Assembly (NCBI RefSeq): GCF_003696205.1
Contig: NZ_RFFI01000008.1
Location: forward strand, 1 to 57,125
From: Cellulomonas triticagri
GTDB taxonomy: Bacteria; Actinomycetota; Actinomycetes; Actinomycetales; Cellulomonadaceae
Direction of reading: 5' to 3'
Length of the DNA: 57,125 nt
Part shown: positions 18,338 through 26,666 of the stretch, in pieces
Numbering within the stretch: the first letter of the stretch is position 1
How the letters are laid out: each line of letters opens with the position of its first letter
The notes under the pieces: generated by a model
Databases searched by the model: none
What the model was told of the DNA's origin: nothing
The model's input: only the letters and a program-made list of their open reading frames with translations
Program-made: the position numbers and the translations under genes

Positions 18338-18530
18338 GGCGGGTGTCGGGGCGCGCGCGGGCGGGAGGCGCGCGGCCCGAGGCACAGGCGCACCGGTCCT
18401 ACCGCCGAGCGCCCGGTGTCGGGACGTCACGCGCTGACCTGGGTAGGTGCTGGCGTCGACCGGCGGGAGCGGCACGATCCCCTGGGACCGCTCGATCCGA
18501 TCAGCACCGGAACGGCGGGCCCCAGACACG

Positions 18531-18607
18531 CAGGAGGCCCTCCGTCGAGACGACGAGAGGGCCTCCTGTGAATCGGAACGGGAAGAACTACCCCGCCTTC
18601 GGGAAGG
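18531..18607 (+). ncRNA. Structured leader RNA upstream of the Abi gene
   Basis: Three stems follow one another before GTG 18617. Stem 1 is a perfect 12-bp helix (18531-18542 with 18557-18568, 14-nt loop). Stem 2 is CGGG/CCCG (18579-18582 with 18592-18595). Stem 3 pairs CCTT (18596-18599) with AAGG (18604-18607), burying the AAGGAG ribosome binding site. Structured RNAs upstream of Abi-family HEPN genes are known (abiF-type RNA motifs), so this is a candidate antitoxin RNA or translational switch. Alternatively stem 1 is simply a terminator. Confidence 0.5.
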
Positions 18608-18616
18608 AGCCTACCG

Positions 18617-19357
18617 GTGCTGCTGCCCCTCAACCCGACCAGACCCGCAGACGGCGACACGCTCAGCCAGTACCTGAGTGCTGAACGCCTGCGCCCCTAC
18701 CTGGTCGCCACTCACGGACGCACCTCCGACGCGCTCGACCTCTCCAGGTGGAACATCGCCGCCTCCTCCGCCGTGTACGAGTCGCTCCACGTGGTCGAGG
18801 TGGTGCTGCGCAACACGATCGACGCGCGCCTGCGTGAGTGGAACAGAGTCCCCGACCGGCGTGACCCTGGCACCCGGCACGGCCCGGACTGGACGCTGGA
18901 TCCGTGCCGCACCCTTCGCGGACTGCTCGGGAAGGACCTCCCCGGGGCGTGCGCCCGTGCGCGAAAGGCCGTCGCGATGTCGAGTCGACCTCGACGGGAC
19001 GTCACGCACGGGGACGTCGTCGCCCACCTCACTCTCGGCACCTGGCGGTACCTGCTCCCGGCGCGGACGATCCGCAAGAGCCCGAGCAAGGCGACCCTCT
19101 GGCGCCAGGCACTCGGTGCCGGGTTCCCCCACATCGCCGGTGACCACCGCCAGCTCGTGGACGACGTCGCGACGACACACCTCCTGCGCAACCGGGTGGC
19201 GCACCTCGAACCCCTCATCCGTCAGGGCGTCATCGAGGACGGCAGCGACGCCATGCGGCGCGTGGTCGAGTCGATCCACCCTGACCTGGGCGCCTGGCAC
19301 GTCGACCAGTCGCGGATCGCCCAGGTGCTCGCGGACAGGCCCGCGCTGTCGCCGTGA
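18617..19357 (+). CDS. Abi family (AbiD/AbiF-like) HEPN protein
   Basis: A 246-residue protein. The Abi_2 pattern is clear: LSRWNIAASSAVYESLHVVEVVLRNTIDARL near residues 43-75, LGTWRYLL, and the HEPN nuclease signature R-x4-H as RNRVAH (Arg191 to His196) in LLRNRVAHLEPLIRQG. In this family the motif forms an RNase site that aborts phage infection or acts as a toxin. GTG 18617 has AAGGAG 7 nt upstream. The gene stands alone as a protein-coding unit with a structured leader directly upstream, suggesting RNA control. Confidence 0.82.
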   Translation: MLLPLNPTRPADGDTLSQYLSAERLRPYLVATHGRTSDALDLSRWNIAASSAVYESLHVVEVVLRNTIDARLREWNRVPDRRDPGTRHGPDWTLDPCRTLRGLLGKDLPGACARARKAVAMSSRPRRDVTHGDVVAHLTLGTWRYLLPARTIRKSPSKATLWRQALGAGFPHIAGDHRQLVDDVATTHLLRNRVAHLEPLIRQGVIEDGSDAMRRVVESIHPDLGAWHVDQSRIAQVLADRPALSP

Positions 19358-19392
19358 CCGCTCCCTCTGAGCCGGGCCACGCGCGGGCCGCG

Positions 19393-19398
19393 TAGCGT
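19393..19398 (+). promoter_or_regulatory. -10 box TAGCGT for a leaderless gene
   Basis: TAGCGT ends 7 nt before ATG 19406, so transcription should begin at or next to the start codon. The same hexamer with the same spacing occurs at 54614-54619. Confidence 0.5.
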
Positions 19399-19405
19399 GC
19401 CGACC

Positions 19406-19819
19406 ATGACCACCCCCGAGCGCCTGGTGACCCGCATCGCCCTCGACGGCGAGGCGCACGCGGGCGACCGGTGGCAGGTGTCGATCTCCGCCGTGCTGGC
19501 GCTGGAGACCGCCGACGGGCGCCGGGTCACCCTGCTGGACGACCGCGGGTGGTCGACCAGCGGTCCGGTCGACATGTGGACCTGGACGACCCCTGCCGAC
19601 CTGGCCGACACCGCGCGCACCGTCGTGGGGCCGGACGAGCCCATCCACGGTGAGTCGTACGAGGGGATGGCCGCGTCGCACTGGGGCGCGCTCGCGTCCG
19701 TCGCCGGGGCGCAGGGGATCGCCGTCACCCCGGACGTGCTCGTCGCCCTGCCGCACGACGTCGAGATGGCACCGGAGATCCGGGAGCGGCTGCACGGCCG
19801 TGCCGCTGAGGGGTCCTGA
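19406..19819 (+). CDS. Hypothetical protein
   Basis: A 137-residue soluble, acidic protein of no recognised family. It reads as mixed alpha/beta with a beta-rich first half (RWQVSISAVLALETADGRRVTLLDDRGW) and a helical second half; no signal peptide, membrane segment or metal motif is visible. ATG 19406 is favoured over GTG 19397 because a TAGCGT -10 box ends 7 nt before it and codon use is normal from there. Coding character is good (strong G/C third positions, no shadowing gene). Function unknown. Confidence 0.65.
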   Translation: MTTPERLVTRIALDGEAHAGDRWQVSISAVLALETADGRRVTLLDDRGWSTSGPVDMWTWTTPADLADTARTVVGPDEPIHGESYEGMAASHWGALASVAGAQGIAVTPDVLVALPHDVEMAPEIRERLHGRAAEGS

Positions 19820-19899
19820 CAGGGCCTGCCTCCCGGGCAGCCGTGCGCCGGGCGCGTGCCTGCCGTCGAGGGGTCGATCCCCTCCCCGAAGGAGCACCC

Positions 19900-20208
19900 G
19901 TGTCCACCGAATCCCCGATGCAGCGCCTGGTGGGCGACCTCGCCCCCGCGTTCGTGCACCTCACCGACGACGTCCTGTTCGGCGAAGTCTGGGCCCGCCC
20001 GGACCTCTCGCCCCGCGACCGGTCCCTCGTCACCATCAGCAGCCTGGTCAGCGCCGGGAACACCGAGCAGCTGCGCGCCCACATCCCGATGGGCCTGGAC
20101 AACGGCCTGACCCGCGAGGAGATCGTCGAGGCCATCACCCACGTGGCGTTCTACGCCGGATGGCCGCGCGCCGTCTCCGCCCTCACCATCGCGAAGGAGG
20201 TGCTCTGA
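19900..20208 (+). CDS. Carboxymuconolactone decarboxylase family protein
   Basis: A 102-residue all-helical protein from GTG 19900 with AAGGAG 5 nt upstream. The family pattern LSPRDRSLVTISSLVSAGNTEQLRAHIPMGLDNGLTREEIVEAITHVAFYAGWPRAVSAL is complete, but the usual redox CxxC of AhpD members is absent, which groups it with decarboxylase-like (gamma-CMD) proteins. It overlaps the cupin gene by one base (TGATG). Such CMD plus cupin pairs are common and are thought to act together on aromatic or quinone-like substrates; the reaction here is not established. Confidence 0.9.
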   Translation: MSTESPMQRLVGDLAPAFVHLTDDVLFGEVWARPDLSPRDRSLVTISSLVSAGNTEQLRAHIPMGLDNGLTREEIVEAITHVAFYAGWPRAVSALTIAKEVL

Positions 20209-20606
20209 TGCAGATCGACCCGACGCCCGCGACCGTGAAGAACCCGCCGGAGCAGTTCACGGGGGACGTGTGGGTGGACATGGTGGCGGTCCCTCACGCC
20301 GAGGGTCAGCGGATGTCCGTCGCGACCGTCCGGTTCGCCCCCGGTGCGCGGACCGCGTGGCACTCGCACGCGCGCGGTCAGTACCTGCGGGTCACCCAGG
20401 GCGTCGCGCTGGTCGGCGGACGGGACGGCACGGTGCACGAGGTCCGGCCCGGGCAGACGCTCTACACCGCCCCCGGGGAGGAGCACTGGCACGGGGCCAC
20501 GCCCGACTGCTGGATGGAGCACCTCGCGATGCTGGAGAGCGCCGACGACCCGGCGACCACGACCACGTGGCTGGAGCACGTCACGGACGAGGAGTACCGG
20601 GGCTGA
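20208..20606 (+). CDS. Cupin domain protein
   Basis: A 132-residue single-cupin protein. Motif 1 is TAWHSHARGQYLRVTQGVALVGG and motif 2 GQTLYTAPGEEHWHGATPD; the two His of WHSH, the downstream residue in QYLRV and the His of EEHWHG are the expected metal ligands. It is the partner of the carboxymuconolactone decarboxylase-like gene (TGATG overlap), and this couple resembles many actinobacterial pairs annotated as decarboxylase/cupin. Function beyond a small-molecule metal enzyme or sensor cannot be assigned. Confidence 0.9.
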   Translation: MQIDPTPATVKNPPEQFTGDVWVDMVAVPHAEGQRMSVATVRFAPGARTAWHSHARGQYLRVTQGVALVGGRDGTVHEVRPGQTLYTAPGEEHWHGATPDCWMEHLAMLESADDPATTTTWLEHVTDEEYRG

Positions 20607-20646
20607 CGGTGCGGGCGCCTCGCGCGGCCCGTGCGAGGCTGGTGCC

Positions 20647-20841
20647 GTGACCCAGCCGACCCGCCTGCCCCCGGAGGACCGACCCGCCGTCATCCGCATC
20701 GTCACCGCGCTGGTCGTCGGCGGTGCGCTGACGCTCGCGGGCATGGTCGTCGGCAACCCGGTGCTGACGATCATCGGGGTCGGGGTGCTGTTCGTGTGCG
20801 CGAACGTGACGCGGATCTGGTACCTGCGCCGGCGACGCTGA
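20647..20841 (+). CDS. Small two-helix membrane protein
   Basis: A 64-residue protein from GTG 20647. Two hydrophobic helices (IVTALVVGGALTLAGMVVG and LTIIGVGVLFVCANVTRIW) are followed by a positively charged YLRRRR tail. A weak -10-like GAGGCT ends 6 nt before the start, so translation may be leaderless. Small proteins of this type are common and uncharacterised in Actinomycetota. A similar 3' end (RYLRRRR then stop) occurs in the junk-like stretch at about 32,017-32,043. Confidence 0.6.
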   Translation: MTQPTRLPPEDRPAVIRIVTALVVGGALTLAGMVVGNPVLTIIGVGVLFVCANVTRIWYLRRRR

Positions 20842-20906
20842 CCAGGCAGGGACGTGGGCTGACCGCCTCAGATCCCCCGGGTCGTTCCACGAGCTGCCCG
20901 AGATCA

Positions 20907-21794
20907 TCATTCCCCGGCGGCCGCGACCAGCTCCTCGAGCTCGGCACGGTGCTCGGCGACGAACTGCTCCTCCAGCGCGCGCTCCACCTCGGCCCGCACC
21001 GCCGTGAGCCCGGAGTCCTCCTGGCACGTACGGTCGGCCGTGGCGATCGCGATCTCGCGGCTGACGAGCTCGGCCGGGATCCCGGCGCCGACGTCGAGGG
21101 CCTCGACCTCCGCGTACAGCCCCGACATCGCCTCGTCCGGCGAACCGACGTCGTGGCCGACGTCCAGCATGCACACGGACCACTGCCGCGTCGCCTCCAG
21201 GACCTTCGCGTCAGCGCCGACCCCGTCGTACAACGGGATCAGCTCTGCCTGGATCGCCAGGTAGGTCGGGTCCTCGAGGACCCCGCCCCCGTACACCTCG
21301 CGCTGCGCGGTGCCGACGCATCCGCTGACCTCCGTCGATCCTCCGTCCCCGTAGAGCGCCACCTCCCACTCCGCGCGGCCGGCCTCGGACAGCGCGGCGA
21401 CGAGGTCGGCGTTGGGGTCCTTGGGTTCGTCGCCGCCAGTGAGCTCGGTGAGCGTGGTGATCCCGTAGCCGTACTGCTCCGCGAACGCCGCGGAACCCCA
21501 CTCGGGCAGCTCCCCGCCGACGGCCTCACCGGCTGTCTGCGGGGTGCGGGGCACGTAGTCGAACCCCTGCTCCGCCATGCACGCGGCGACCGCCTCCTGC
21601 ATGGCGCGCTGCTGGTCGGCGAGCGCCACGGGGTCGGTGCTGTCACCGAACACCTGGGCGAGGTACTCGGTGAGGGGACCGTCCCGCTCCGGGTCGGGGG
21701 TCGCCGAACCCGACGCCGCCCCAGGTGCGCAGCCGACCAGCAGGCTCGCTGCGAGCACGAACGTGGTCGCGCCGACGGCGCGGGCCCGGGTCAC
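20907..21794 (-). CDS. Lipoprotein at the end of the bacteriocin-like operon
   Basis: A 295-residue protein starting at GTG 21794, overlapping the upstream permease gene (GTGA). The N-terminus TFVLAASLLVGCAPG is a lipobox (LVGC), so the mature protein is anchored outside the membrane. Several Cys (in ACMAEQG, SGCVG, SVCML, RTCQE) could form disulfides. Sequence family is not recognised, although the ACMAEQGFDYVP region resembles a second lipoprotein at 45,526-46,149. Its place at the end of the ABC genes suggests an accessory or immunity role in the bacteriocin cluster; this is inference. Confidence 0.75.
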   Translation of the reverse strand: MTRARAVGATTFVLAASLLVGCAPGAASGSATPDPERDGPLTEYLAQVFGDSTDPVALADQQRAMQEAVAACMAEQGFDYVPRTPQTAGEAVGGELPEWGSAAFAEQYGYGITTLTELTGGDEPKDPNADLVAALSEAGRAEWEVALYGDGGSTEVSGCVGTAQREVYGGGVLEDPTYLAIQAELIPLYDGVGADAKVLEATRQWSVCMLDVGHDVGSPDEAMSGLYAEVEALDVGAGIPAELVSREIAIATADRTCQEDSGLTAVRAEVERALEEQFVAEHRAELEELVAAAGE

Positions 21795-22573
21795 GCGAGA
21801 TCCGTCGGGACGAGGTCGGCACGCCGGAACACCACGTGACCGGCCGCGGCGACGGCGAGCACGAAGGCGCCGAAGACGACCGCCCCCGGTTGCCACGCGG
21901 CCGCCGAGTCGAGCACCGCGCCCGACGTGGTCGCGTCCCCGCGCACCAGGTCCGTCCCCGACGAGAACGGCAGCCGCGCCGCCAGGACCCGGAGCACCTC
22001 GGGTCCGAACGCAGCGGACGTCCGGATGATCGGCTCGACGGCGTACGCCACGACCACCGGCACCGCGACGGCGGCGAGGGGGTTGCGGATCGCCGAGCCC
22101 GATCCGGCTCCGACGCACGCCCACCCGACGGCGAGGGCGACCGTCCCGAGCGCCGCAGGAAGCACCACCCCCGGCGCGAGGGGCCCGGCGACGGCGGTCA
22201 CGACGGCGACGCAGACCACCGTGCAGGCGAGCGCGACCCCTGCCGACGACACGACGGCCACCAGCAGCCGCGCCATCCACGCCCGCCCACGGCCTCGGGC
22301 GCGCAGCACCCCGGCGAGGACGGTGCCCCTGCGGACGTCGCCCCCGACCACCGCGACCGCGAGCACGGCCGAGACGACCGGGATGGCGACGTTGGTCCGC
22401 AGGAGCACGAGCAGCAGCCCGTCCTGGCTCAGGTCCGCGCCGGGCACGGCGGCGAGCGCCAGCGTGAGCAGCGCCGCCCCGGCCGCGGAGACCACGACGG
22501 CCGACGACGCGACGACGCGGACGAACCGGAGGGACCAGAGGGTCTGCCACGCGAACCCCACCGATGCGGTCAT
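21791..22573 (-). CDS. ABC-2 type permease of the second transporter
   Basis: A 260-residue membrane protein with about six hydrophobic helices in the ABC-2 arrangement (LWSLRFVRVVASSAVVVSAAGAALLTLAL; IPVVSAVLAVAVVGGDVRRGT; later helices). The GGDVRRGTVLAGVLRARGR loop resembles ABC-2 permeases such as those of bacitracin/lantibiotic immunity transporters. It overlaps both neighbours (ATGA with the ATPase, GTGA with the lipoprotein). Together they could pump out or exclude the bacteriocin, as the accessory AS-48 EFGH transporter does, but the role is inferred from context. Confidence 0.82.
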   Translation of the reverse strand: MTASVGFAWQTLWSLRFVRVVASSAVVVSAAGAALLTLALAAVPGADLSQDGLLLVLLRTNVAIPVVSAVLAVAVVGGDVRRGTVLAGVLRARGRGRAWMARLLVAVVSSAGVALACTVVCVAVVTAVAGPLAPGVVLPAALGTVALAVGWACVGAGSGSAIRNPLAAVAVPVVVAYAVEPIIRTSAAFGPEVLRVLAARLPFSSGTDLVRGDATTSGAVLDSAAAWQPGAVVFGAFVLAVAAAGHVVFRRADLVPTDLA

Positions 22574-23499
22574 GTGCGTGTCCTCTCGACAGAACCGGGA
22601 GCCGGGACGCCGCCCGACAGGAAGACGTCCTCGAGCGTCGGCCGCCGCGGTCGCAGCTCGAGCACGAGCACGCCGGCATCGCGCGCGCACTCGGCGACAG
22701 CGCGCTGCGACACCCCTGAGACGACCACACCGGTCGCGGTCGATCGGGAGGCGATCCCCGCCGCCGCGAGCGCGGCCTCGAGCCGTCCCTGGTCGTCCGT
22801 GACCACGTCGATGTCCTGCGCCCCGGCGCGCGCGACGTACCCGGCGAGGTCCTGGTGGGCGACGACGCCCCCGCCTTCCAGCACCAGGACCCGGTCCGCG
22901 ATGCGCTCGGCCTCGGCGAGCACGTGCGAGGCGACCAGCACCGTGCCCCCGCGGTCGGCGTGCCGACGCACGAGGTCCTTGACCCGGCGCACGGCCGCGA
23001 CCTCGAGACCGTTGATCGGCTCGTCCAGCACCAGCACCGACGGGTCGGCGATCCAGGTGGCCGCCAGTGCCACGCCGCGCTTCATCCCCGTCGAGAAGCC
23101 CGTCGGCCGACGGTCCAGCAGCGGCCCGACGCCGAAGAGCTCCGCGACCTGCGCGACCCTGACCGCGGCGTCGGGCATGCCGTGCGCGAGCAGCCGCAGG
23201 TGCGACCGCACCGTCCGCCCCGGGTGCACCTGCGGAGTACCGAGGTCGACACCCAGGACCCGGTGCGGCTCGGGGTGGTCGACGAGCGGCCGGCCCGCCA
23301 GGCGCACCTCCCCCTCCCCTCGGACCAGCCCTGCCAGGCGGCGGACGAGCGTGGACTTCCCGGCGCCGTTGTGCCCGAGCAGGACCGTGACGGTCCCCGG
23401 CTCGAGGACGAAGGTCGCATCTCGCAGGACGCTGCGACCGTCGTAGGACTTCCCGACCGCGGTGGCCTCGACCCGGACCGGTGCCAGACGCTCACCCAC
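22570..23499 (-). CDS. ABC transporter ATP-binding protein (second transporter)
   Basis: A 309-residue ATPase from GTG 23499, overlapping the upstream gene by 8 nt. Walker A GHNGAGKST, Q-loop region GVDLGTPQVHPG, signature FSTGMKRGVALA, Walker B VLVLDEPINGLEV, H-loop VLVASHVLAE. The C-terminal ~100 residues, containing the VFLSG end, match the DrrA/CcmA-type drug and lantibiotic-immunity ATPases. It pairs with the ABC-2 permease downstream. The signature is FSTGM instead of LSGGQ, as is common in this subfamily. Confidence 0.88.
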   Translation of the reverse strand: MGERLAPVRVEATAVGKSYDGRSVLRDATFVLEPGTVTVLLGHNGAGKSTLVRRLAGLVRGEGEVRLAGRPLVDHPEPHRVLGVDLGTPQVHPGRTVRSHLRLLAHGMPDAAVRVAQVAELFGVGPLLDRRPTGFSTGMKRGVALAATWIADPSVLVLDEPINGLEVAAVRRVKDLVRRHADRGGTVLVASHVLAEAERIADRVLVLEGGGVVAHQDLAGYVARAGAQDIDVVTDDQGRLEAALAAAGIASRSTATGVVVSGVSQRAVAECARDAGVLVLELRPRRPTLEDVFLSGGVPAPGSVERTRT

Positions 23500-24130
23500 G
23501 GTGCCCCGCCGTCTCCAGGTCGACCACGGCTTCGACCGGCAGACCCGCCGGGGGCTGGTGGGCGACGACGACGACCGCCCGGTCCTCCGCCCAGCGGACG
23601 ATCTCGTCCACGACGACGTCGACCGCTCCCAGGTCGAGTGCGTTGAACGGCTCGTCCAGCACCACCAGCTCGAAGTCACCTGCGGTGCAGAAGAGGTACC
23701 AGAGCTTCTTGGCCGTGCCCGACGACAGCGTTCCCGCGTTCTCGTCGAGCCACGGGCCCAACCCGAGCCGCTCGGCCCGCCGGACCTGCACGTCGAGGTC
23801 ACCGCCGGGCGCCCGGGCGGACAGCACCAGGTGGTCACGGACCGTCATGAGACCGAAGAGCGCAGGTGCCGTCCGGCAGATGCGGCGGCGGCTGCGCACC
23901 GAGCCCGAGTCCGGTGCGGCACCGCCCACCTGGACCGTGCCCTGCCACGGACGCAGGTAGCCGCTGATCAGCTCGACCAGCGTCGACTTGCCCGAGCCGT
24001 TCGGTCCGACGACCCCGGTGACGCCGCGCGCCGCGATCGTCAACGAGGCGGACCGCAGCGCGGGCTTGCCCTCGATCCACCCGGCGGTCACCTGGTCGAG
24101 CCGGACCGCGAGCGGCTCCCCGTCGCTCAT
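23492..24130 (-). CDS. ABC transporter ATP-binding protein (bacteriocin exporter)
   Basis: A 212-residue ATPase. Walker A GPNGSGKST, Walker B LVVLDEPFNALDL and H-loop VVVAHQ are intact, while the signature reads LSSGTAKKLW. It overlaps the large permease gene by 4 nt (ATGA). Size (~210 residues) and pairing with a large multi-span membrane protein match the AS-48 B/D pair and other circular bacteriocin exporters. Probably energises export of the circularised peptide. The non-canonical LSSGT signature still retains the key Ser-Gly. Confidence 0.88.
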   Translation of the reverse strand: MSDGEPLAVRLDQVTAGWIEGKPALRSASLTIAARGVTGVVGPNGSGKSTLVELISGYLRPWQGTVQVGGAAPDSGSVRSRRRICRTAPALFGLMTVRDHLVLSARAPGGDLDVQVRRAERLGLGPWLDENAGTLSSGTAKKLWYLFCTAGDFELVVLDEPFNALDLGAVDVVVDEIVRWAEDRAVVVVAHQPPAGLPVEAVVDLETAGHRG

Positions 24131-25695
24131 GCGACCGCGACCACCGGGATGTTCCGTGACCGGATCTCGAAGCACAGCAGACCTCCTCCAGCTAGCACGA
24201 CGACGTAGACGACGGAAACCCAGGCCCACACGCCACCCGCGACGGCGGCGACGAGCGCGGGCGCGACGAGCGCGATCCCCACCACAGCCGTGGCGGTGCT
24301 GCCCGTGCGCTCGCCCTCGTCGCGTGTGGGACGGGCGAACAGGGACTCGGCGAGGTGGTCCGCGAGAGCCACCACCACGGCGATCGACACGATCTCGGGG
24401 TGCGCGCGGCCGGTGATCGCACCGGCCGCCAGCGCGAGCGCGGCACCGAACGCCGCGCACTGGACCACCGCACCCGCGACGTGGGCGGCCCAGGTCACGG
24501 CCACGGGGCTGCCCAGCTCACGCAGGGTGCGGTAGTGCCACAGCCTGGCGCCGTGCCCCGCGACCACCACGGTGCCTGCCGTGACGAGGCCGGCGACGGT
24601 CGCCGACGTGAGGGCGACCGCCGAGCGGACCACCGCGTCCAGCGCGACCCCGCGGATCTCGACGCCCATGGCGACCGGCCCTGCCGCGAGCCTGACCCCG
24701 ACGGCGACCGCGGTGGCGGCGAGCACGAGGCGGAACAGGGCCAGGACCGCAGGCTGCGGCGTCATCGACCCGGTTCCCCAGGCCACCGTCCCGAACCAGG
24801 TCGGCCGGCGCCATCGACGTCCCAGGGTGAACCTCGCGGCGACGATCGCCGGCGCGTCGATCCCGAGCAGCGGGACGTCCTCGGCGGGTCGCCGGATCGC
24901 GACGACCGTCACGACCGCGGCGAGCACGACGCCGCTGAGCACGAGCACCAGCGCCGCCGCCCGCAGCCCCACGACGTCGGCAGCCGCCAGCGCGTCCGCG
25001 ACCGCGTCCGCGCGCACCCCGGTCGCGATCCGGACCAGAGGCGGCAGCACGGCACCGCCCGCGAGACCGAGCACGACGACGTACAGCTCCCAGACGCCCA
25101 CGGGGGCGCGTCGCACGCGCGAGCGGGTGGCGGCGCGCATCGCCACGAGGTGGCACGCTCCCTCGGCCGCGACCACCAGGCCGAGCACGAGGAGCGCGGC
25201 GGCCGCGGCGGCGACGCTGCCGGTGCTCGTCAACGCGCCCGCGGTCCCCAGGACGAGGCCGCCGGACACCAGGGCGCGAGGCAGCTGCTCGGTCCCTCGC
25301 TCGGCCAGGACGACCTGGCGCAGCGGGAGGTCCATCGCGAGCCACAGCCCACGCACCGGTGACGCGGGCACCGCGTACCGCACCCGCGAGAAGGTCTCCC
25401 GCAGCAGGGAGCCCGTCCCTCCGTAGGCGACGAGCCCGGCCAGGAGCAGCACGGCGGACCACCCCAGCGCCTCGCGCGCTCCGGGCACCAGGACCCCGGC
25501 GGCGGTCACCACCGCGGACACGACGGCGAACGCGAGACCGGCCGTGGCCGCGGCGGCGCAGGCCGACAGGGCGAGCGCCCCCGTCAGGAACACCCGCACC
25601 CGGATGCGCAGCGAGAAGGTGGTCAGGAACCGGACGGCCCACAGGTCGACGGCGGTCCCCAGCCCCCGGCCCCGACGTGGCTCGGGCGTGGTCAC
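24127..25695 (-). CDS. Large multi-span membrane protein of bacteriocin cluster
   Basis: A 522-residue protein from GTG 25695 with roughly ten to twelve hydrophobic helices throughout. No close family could be named, but length and position next to a 212-residue ATPase resemble the ~560-residue membrane protein AS-48B, thought to take part in maturation or secretion of circular bacteriocins. Overlaps both neighbours by 4 nt (GTGA upstream, ATGA downstream). An ordinary ABC permease of the DUF6297 kind is the alternative reading. Confidence 0.75.
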   Translation of the reverse strand: MTTPEPRRGRGLGTAVDLWAVRFLTTFSLRIRVRVFLTGALALSACAAAATAGLAFAVVSAVVTAAGVLVPGAREALGWSAVLLLAGLVAYGGTGSLLRETFSRVRYAVPASPVRGLWLAMDLPLRQVVLAERGTEQLPRALVSGGLVLGTAGALTSTGSVAAAAAALLVLGLVVAAEGACHLVAMRAATRSRVRRAPVGVWELYVVVLGLAGGAVLPPLVRIATGVRADAVADALAAADVVGLRAAALVLVLSGVVLAAVVTVVAIRRPAEDVPLLGIDAPAIVAARFTLGRRWRRPTWFGTVAWGTGSMTPQPAVLALFRLVLAATAVAVGVRLAAGPVAMGVEIRGVALDAVVRSAVALTSATVAGLVTAGTVVVAGHGARLWHYRTLRELGSPVAVTWAAHVAGAVVQCAAFGAALALAAGAITGRAHPEIVSIAVVVALADHLAESLFARPTRDEGERTGSTATAVVGIALVAPALVAAVAGGVWAWVSVVYVVVLAGGGLLCFEIRSRNIPVVAVA

Positions 25696-26075
25696 AGGCG
25701 TGACACCGGACGGTTCTGCGCGACGTCGTAGTGCACGATGCAGGCACCGATCGCCATCAGCACGCACACACCGGCGACGGCCCAGGCGATCACCTGACCG
25801 GGCCCGCCCAGCGTGCCCGGACCCGCAGCGGCCGCGACCGCCCAGGCGGAGACCAGGTAGGTCGGCCACGTCAGGCCGATGGGGAGCCGCGGGACGGCGG
25901 CTGCGACCCCGAGCAGCACGGTGCCGGCGCCCGTGCCGACGACGAGCAGCGTGCCGTAGCGAGCGGCATCCAGGTCCGCCGTGGCGAACGCGAGCACCAG
26001 CACCGCGACCAGCAGGAGGGCGCAGGCGCCCGCGACCGGCCGCGAGAACCGGCGGTAGAAGGTCGTCAACGTCAT
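25692..26075 (-). CDS. Small four-helix membrane protein of bacteriocin cluster
   Basis: A 127-residue hydrophobic protein with four predicted helices (ACALLLVAVLVLAFA; TLLVVGTGAGTVLLGVAAAV; TYLVSAWAVAAAAG; VIAWAVAGVCVLMAIGACIV). No family recognised. Circular bacteriocin clusters carry small hydrophobic proteins that give immunity or aid secretion, and this is the smallest candidate in the cluster. It starts at ATG 26075, 13 nt after the stop of the preceding gene, and overlaps the next by 4 nt. Confidence 0.68.
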   Translation of the reverse strand: MTLTTFYRRFSRPVAGACALLLVAVLVLAFATADLDAARYGTLLVVGTGAGTVLLGVAAAVPRLPIGLTWPTYLVSAWAVAAAAGPGTLGGPGQVIAWAVAGVCVLMAIGACIVHYDVAQNRPVSRL

Positions 26076-26088
26076 CGCAGGGAGCCCC

Positions 26089-26652
26089 TCACAGCACGAA
26101 CGTCAGCATCAGCGCGGTCCCGACCGCGATCGCCGCCCTCGCGGGCAGGCCCCACCGGGCGCCGTCGCGGGCCAGGGCGGTGGCCGCCGTCGCGACCACG
26201 AGCGCGAGCGGCACGAGGACCTCGACCCGACCTCCCGCGGCGGGCAGCAGCAGGGCGGTCCCCTGAGCCAGCACGAGCACACCGCCGACCACCAGGAACG
26301 TCAGCGAGAGCGGACGACCTGCCACGACCAGCCGTCCCGCGGCGGCCGTCCGCCGCTCGACCGCGATGGCACCGGCCACCACGAGCACCTGGAGCGCCAG
26401 CGCCAGCACCAGCGCCGTCACGGTGCCGATGGTCACGGCGAGCTCCGCCTGCTCGAGGCCGTCGAGGTCGACGCCGCTGTCGCCCCGGGCGAGCCGGGCT
26501 GCCACGTCGTCGCTCACCTGCGGGACGCGCGCCGCCGTGAGGGCGCTGACGACCAGGAGGAGCAGGCCCCAGGTGCGTCCGGTGGCACGCCGACGCGGCG
26601 CGGTCGTCTGCGTGGCAGCGACGTCGACCGGGTCCGAGGTGCGGACGGTCAT
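26089..26652 (-). CDS. Membrane protein of bacteriocin cluster
   Basis: A 187-residue protein from ATG 26652. After a polar N-terminus come four to five hydrophobic helices (TWGLLLLVVSALTAARV; VTIGTVTALVLALALQVLVVAGAIAV; LTFLVVGGVLVLAQGTALLL; VLVPLALVVATAATALA; AAIAVGTALMLTFVL). No known domain was recognised. It lies 14 nt downstream of the DUF95 gene in a continuous chain and is probably cotranscribed. Size resembles the accessory hydrophobic proteins of AS-48-like clusters. Confidence 0.7.
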   Translation of the reverse strand: MTVRTSDPVDVAATQTTAPRRRATGRTWGLLLLVVSALTAARVPQVSDDVAARLARGDSGVDLDGLEQAELAVTIGTVTALVLALALQVLVVAGAIAVERRTAAAGRLVVAGRPLSLTFLVVGGVLVLAQGTALLLPAAGGRVEVLVPLALVVATAATALARDGARWGLPARAAIAVGTALMLTFVL

Positions 26653-26666
26653 GGTCTTCTCTCCGA

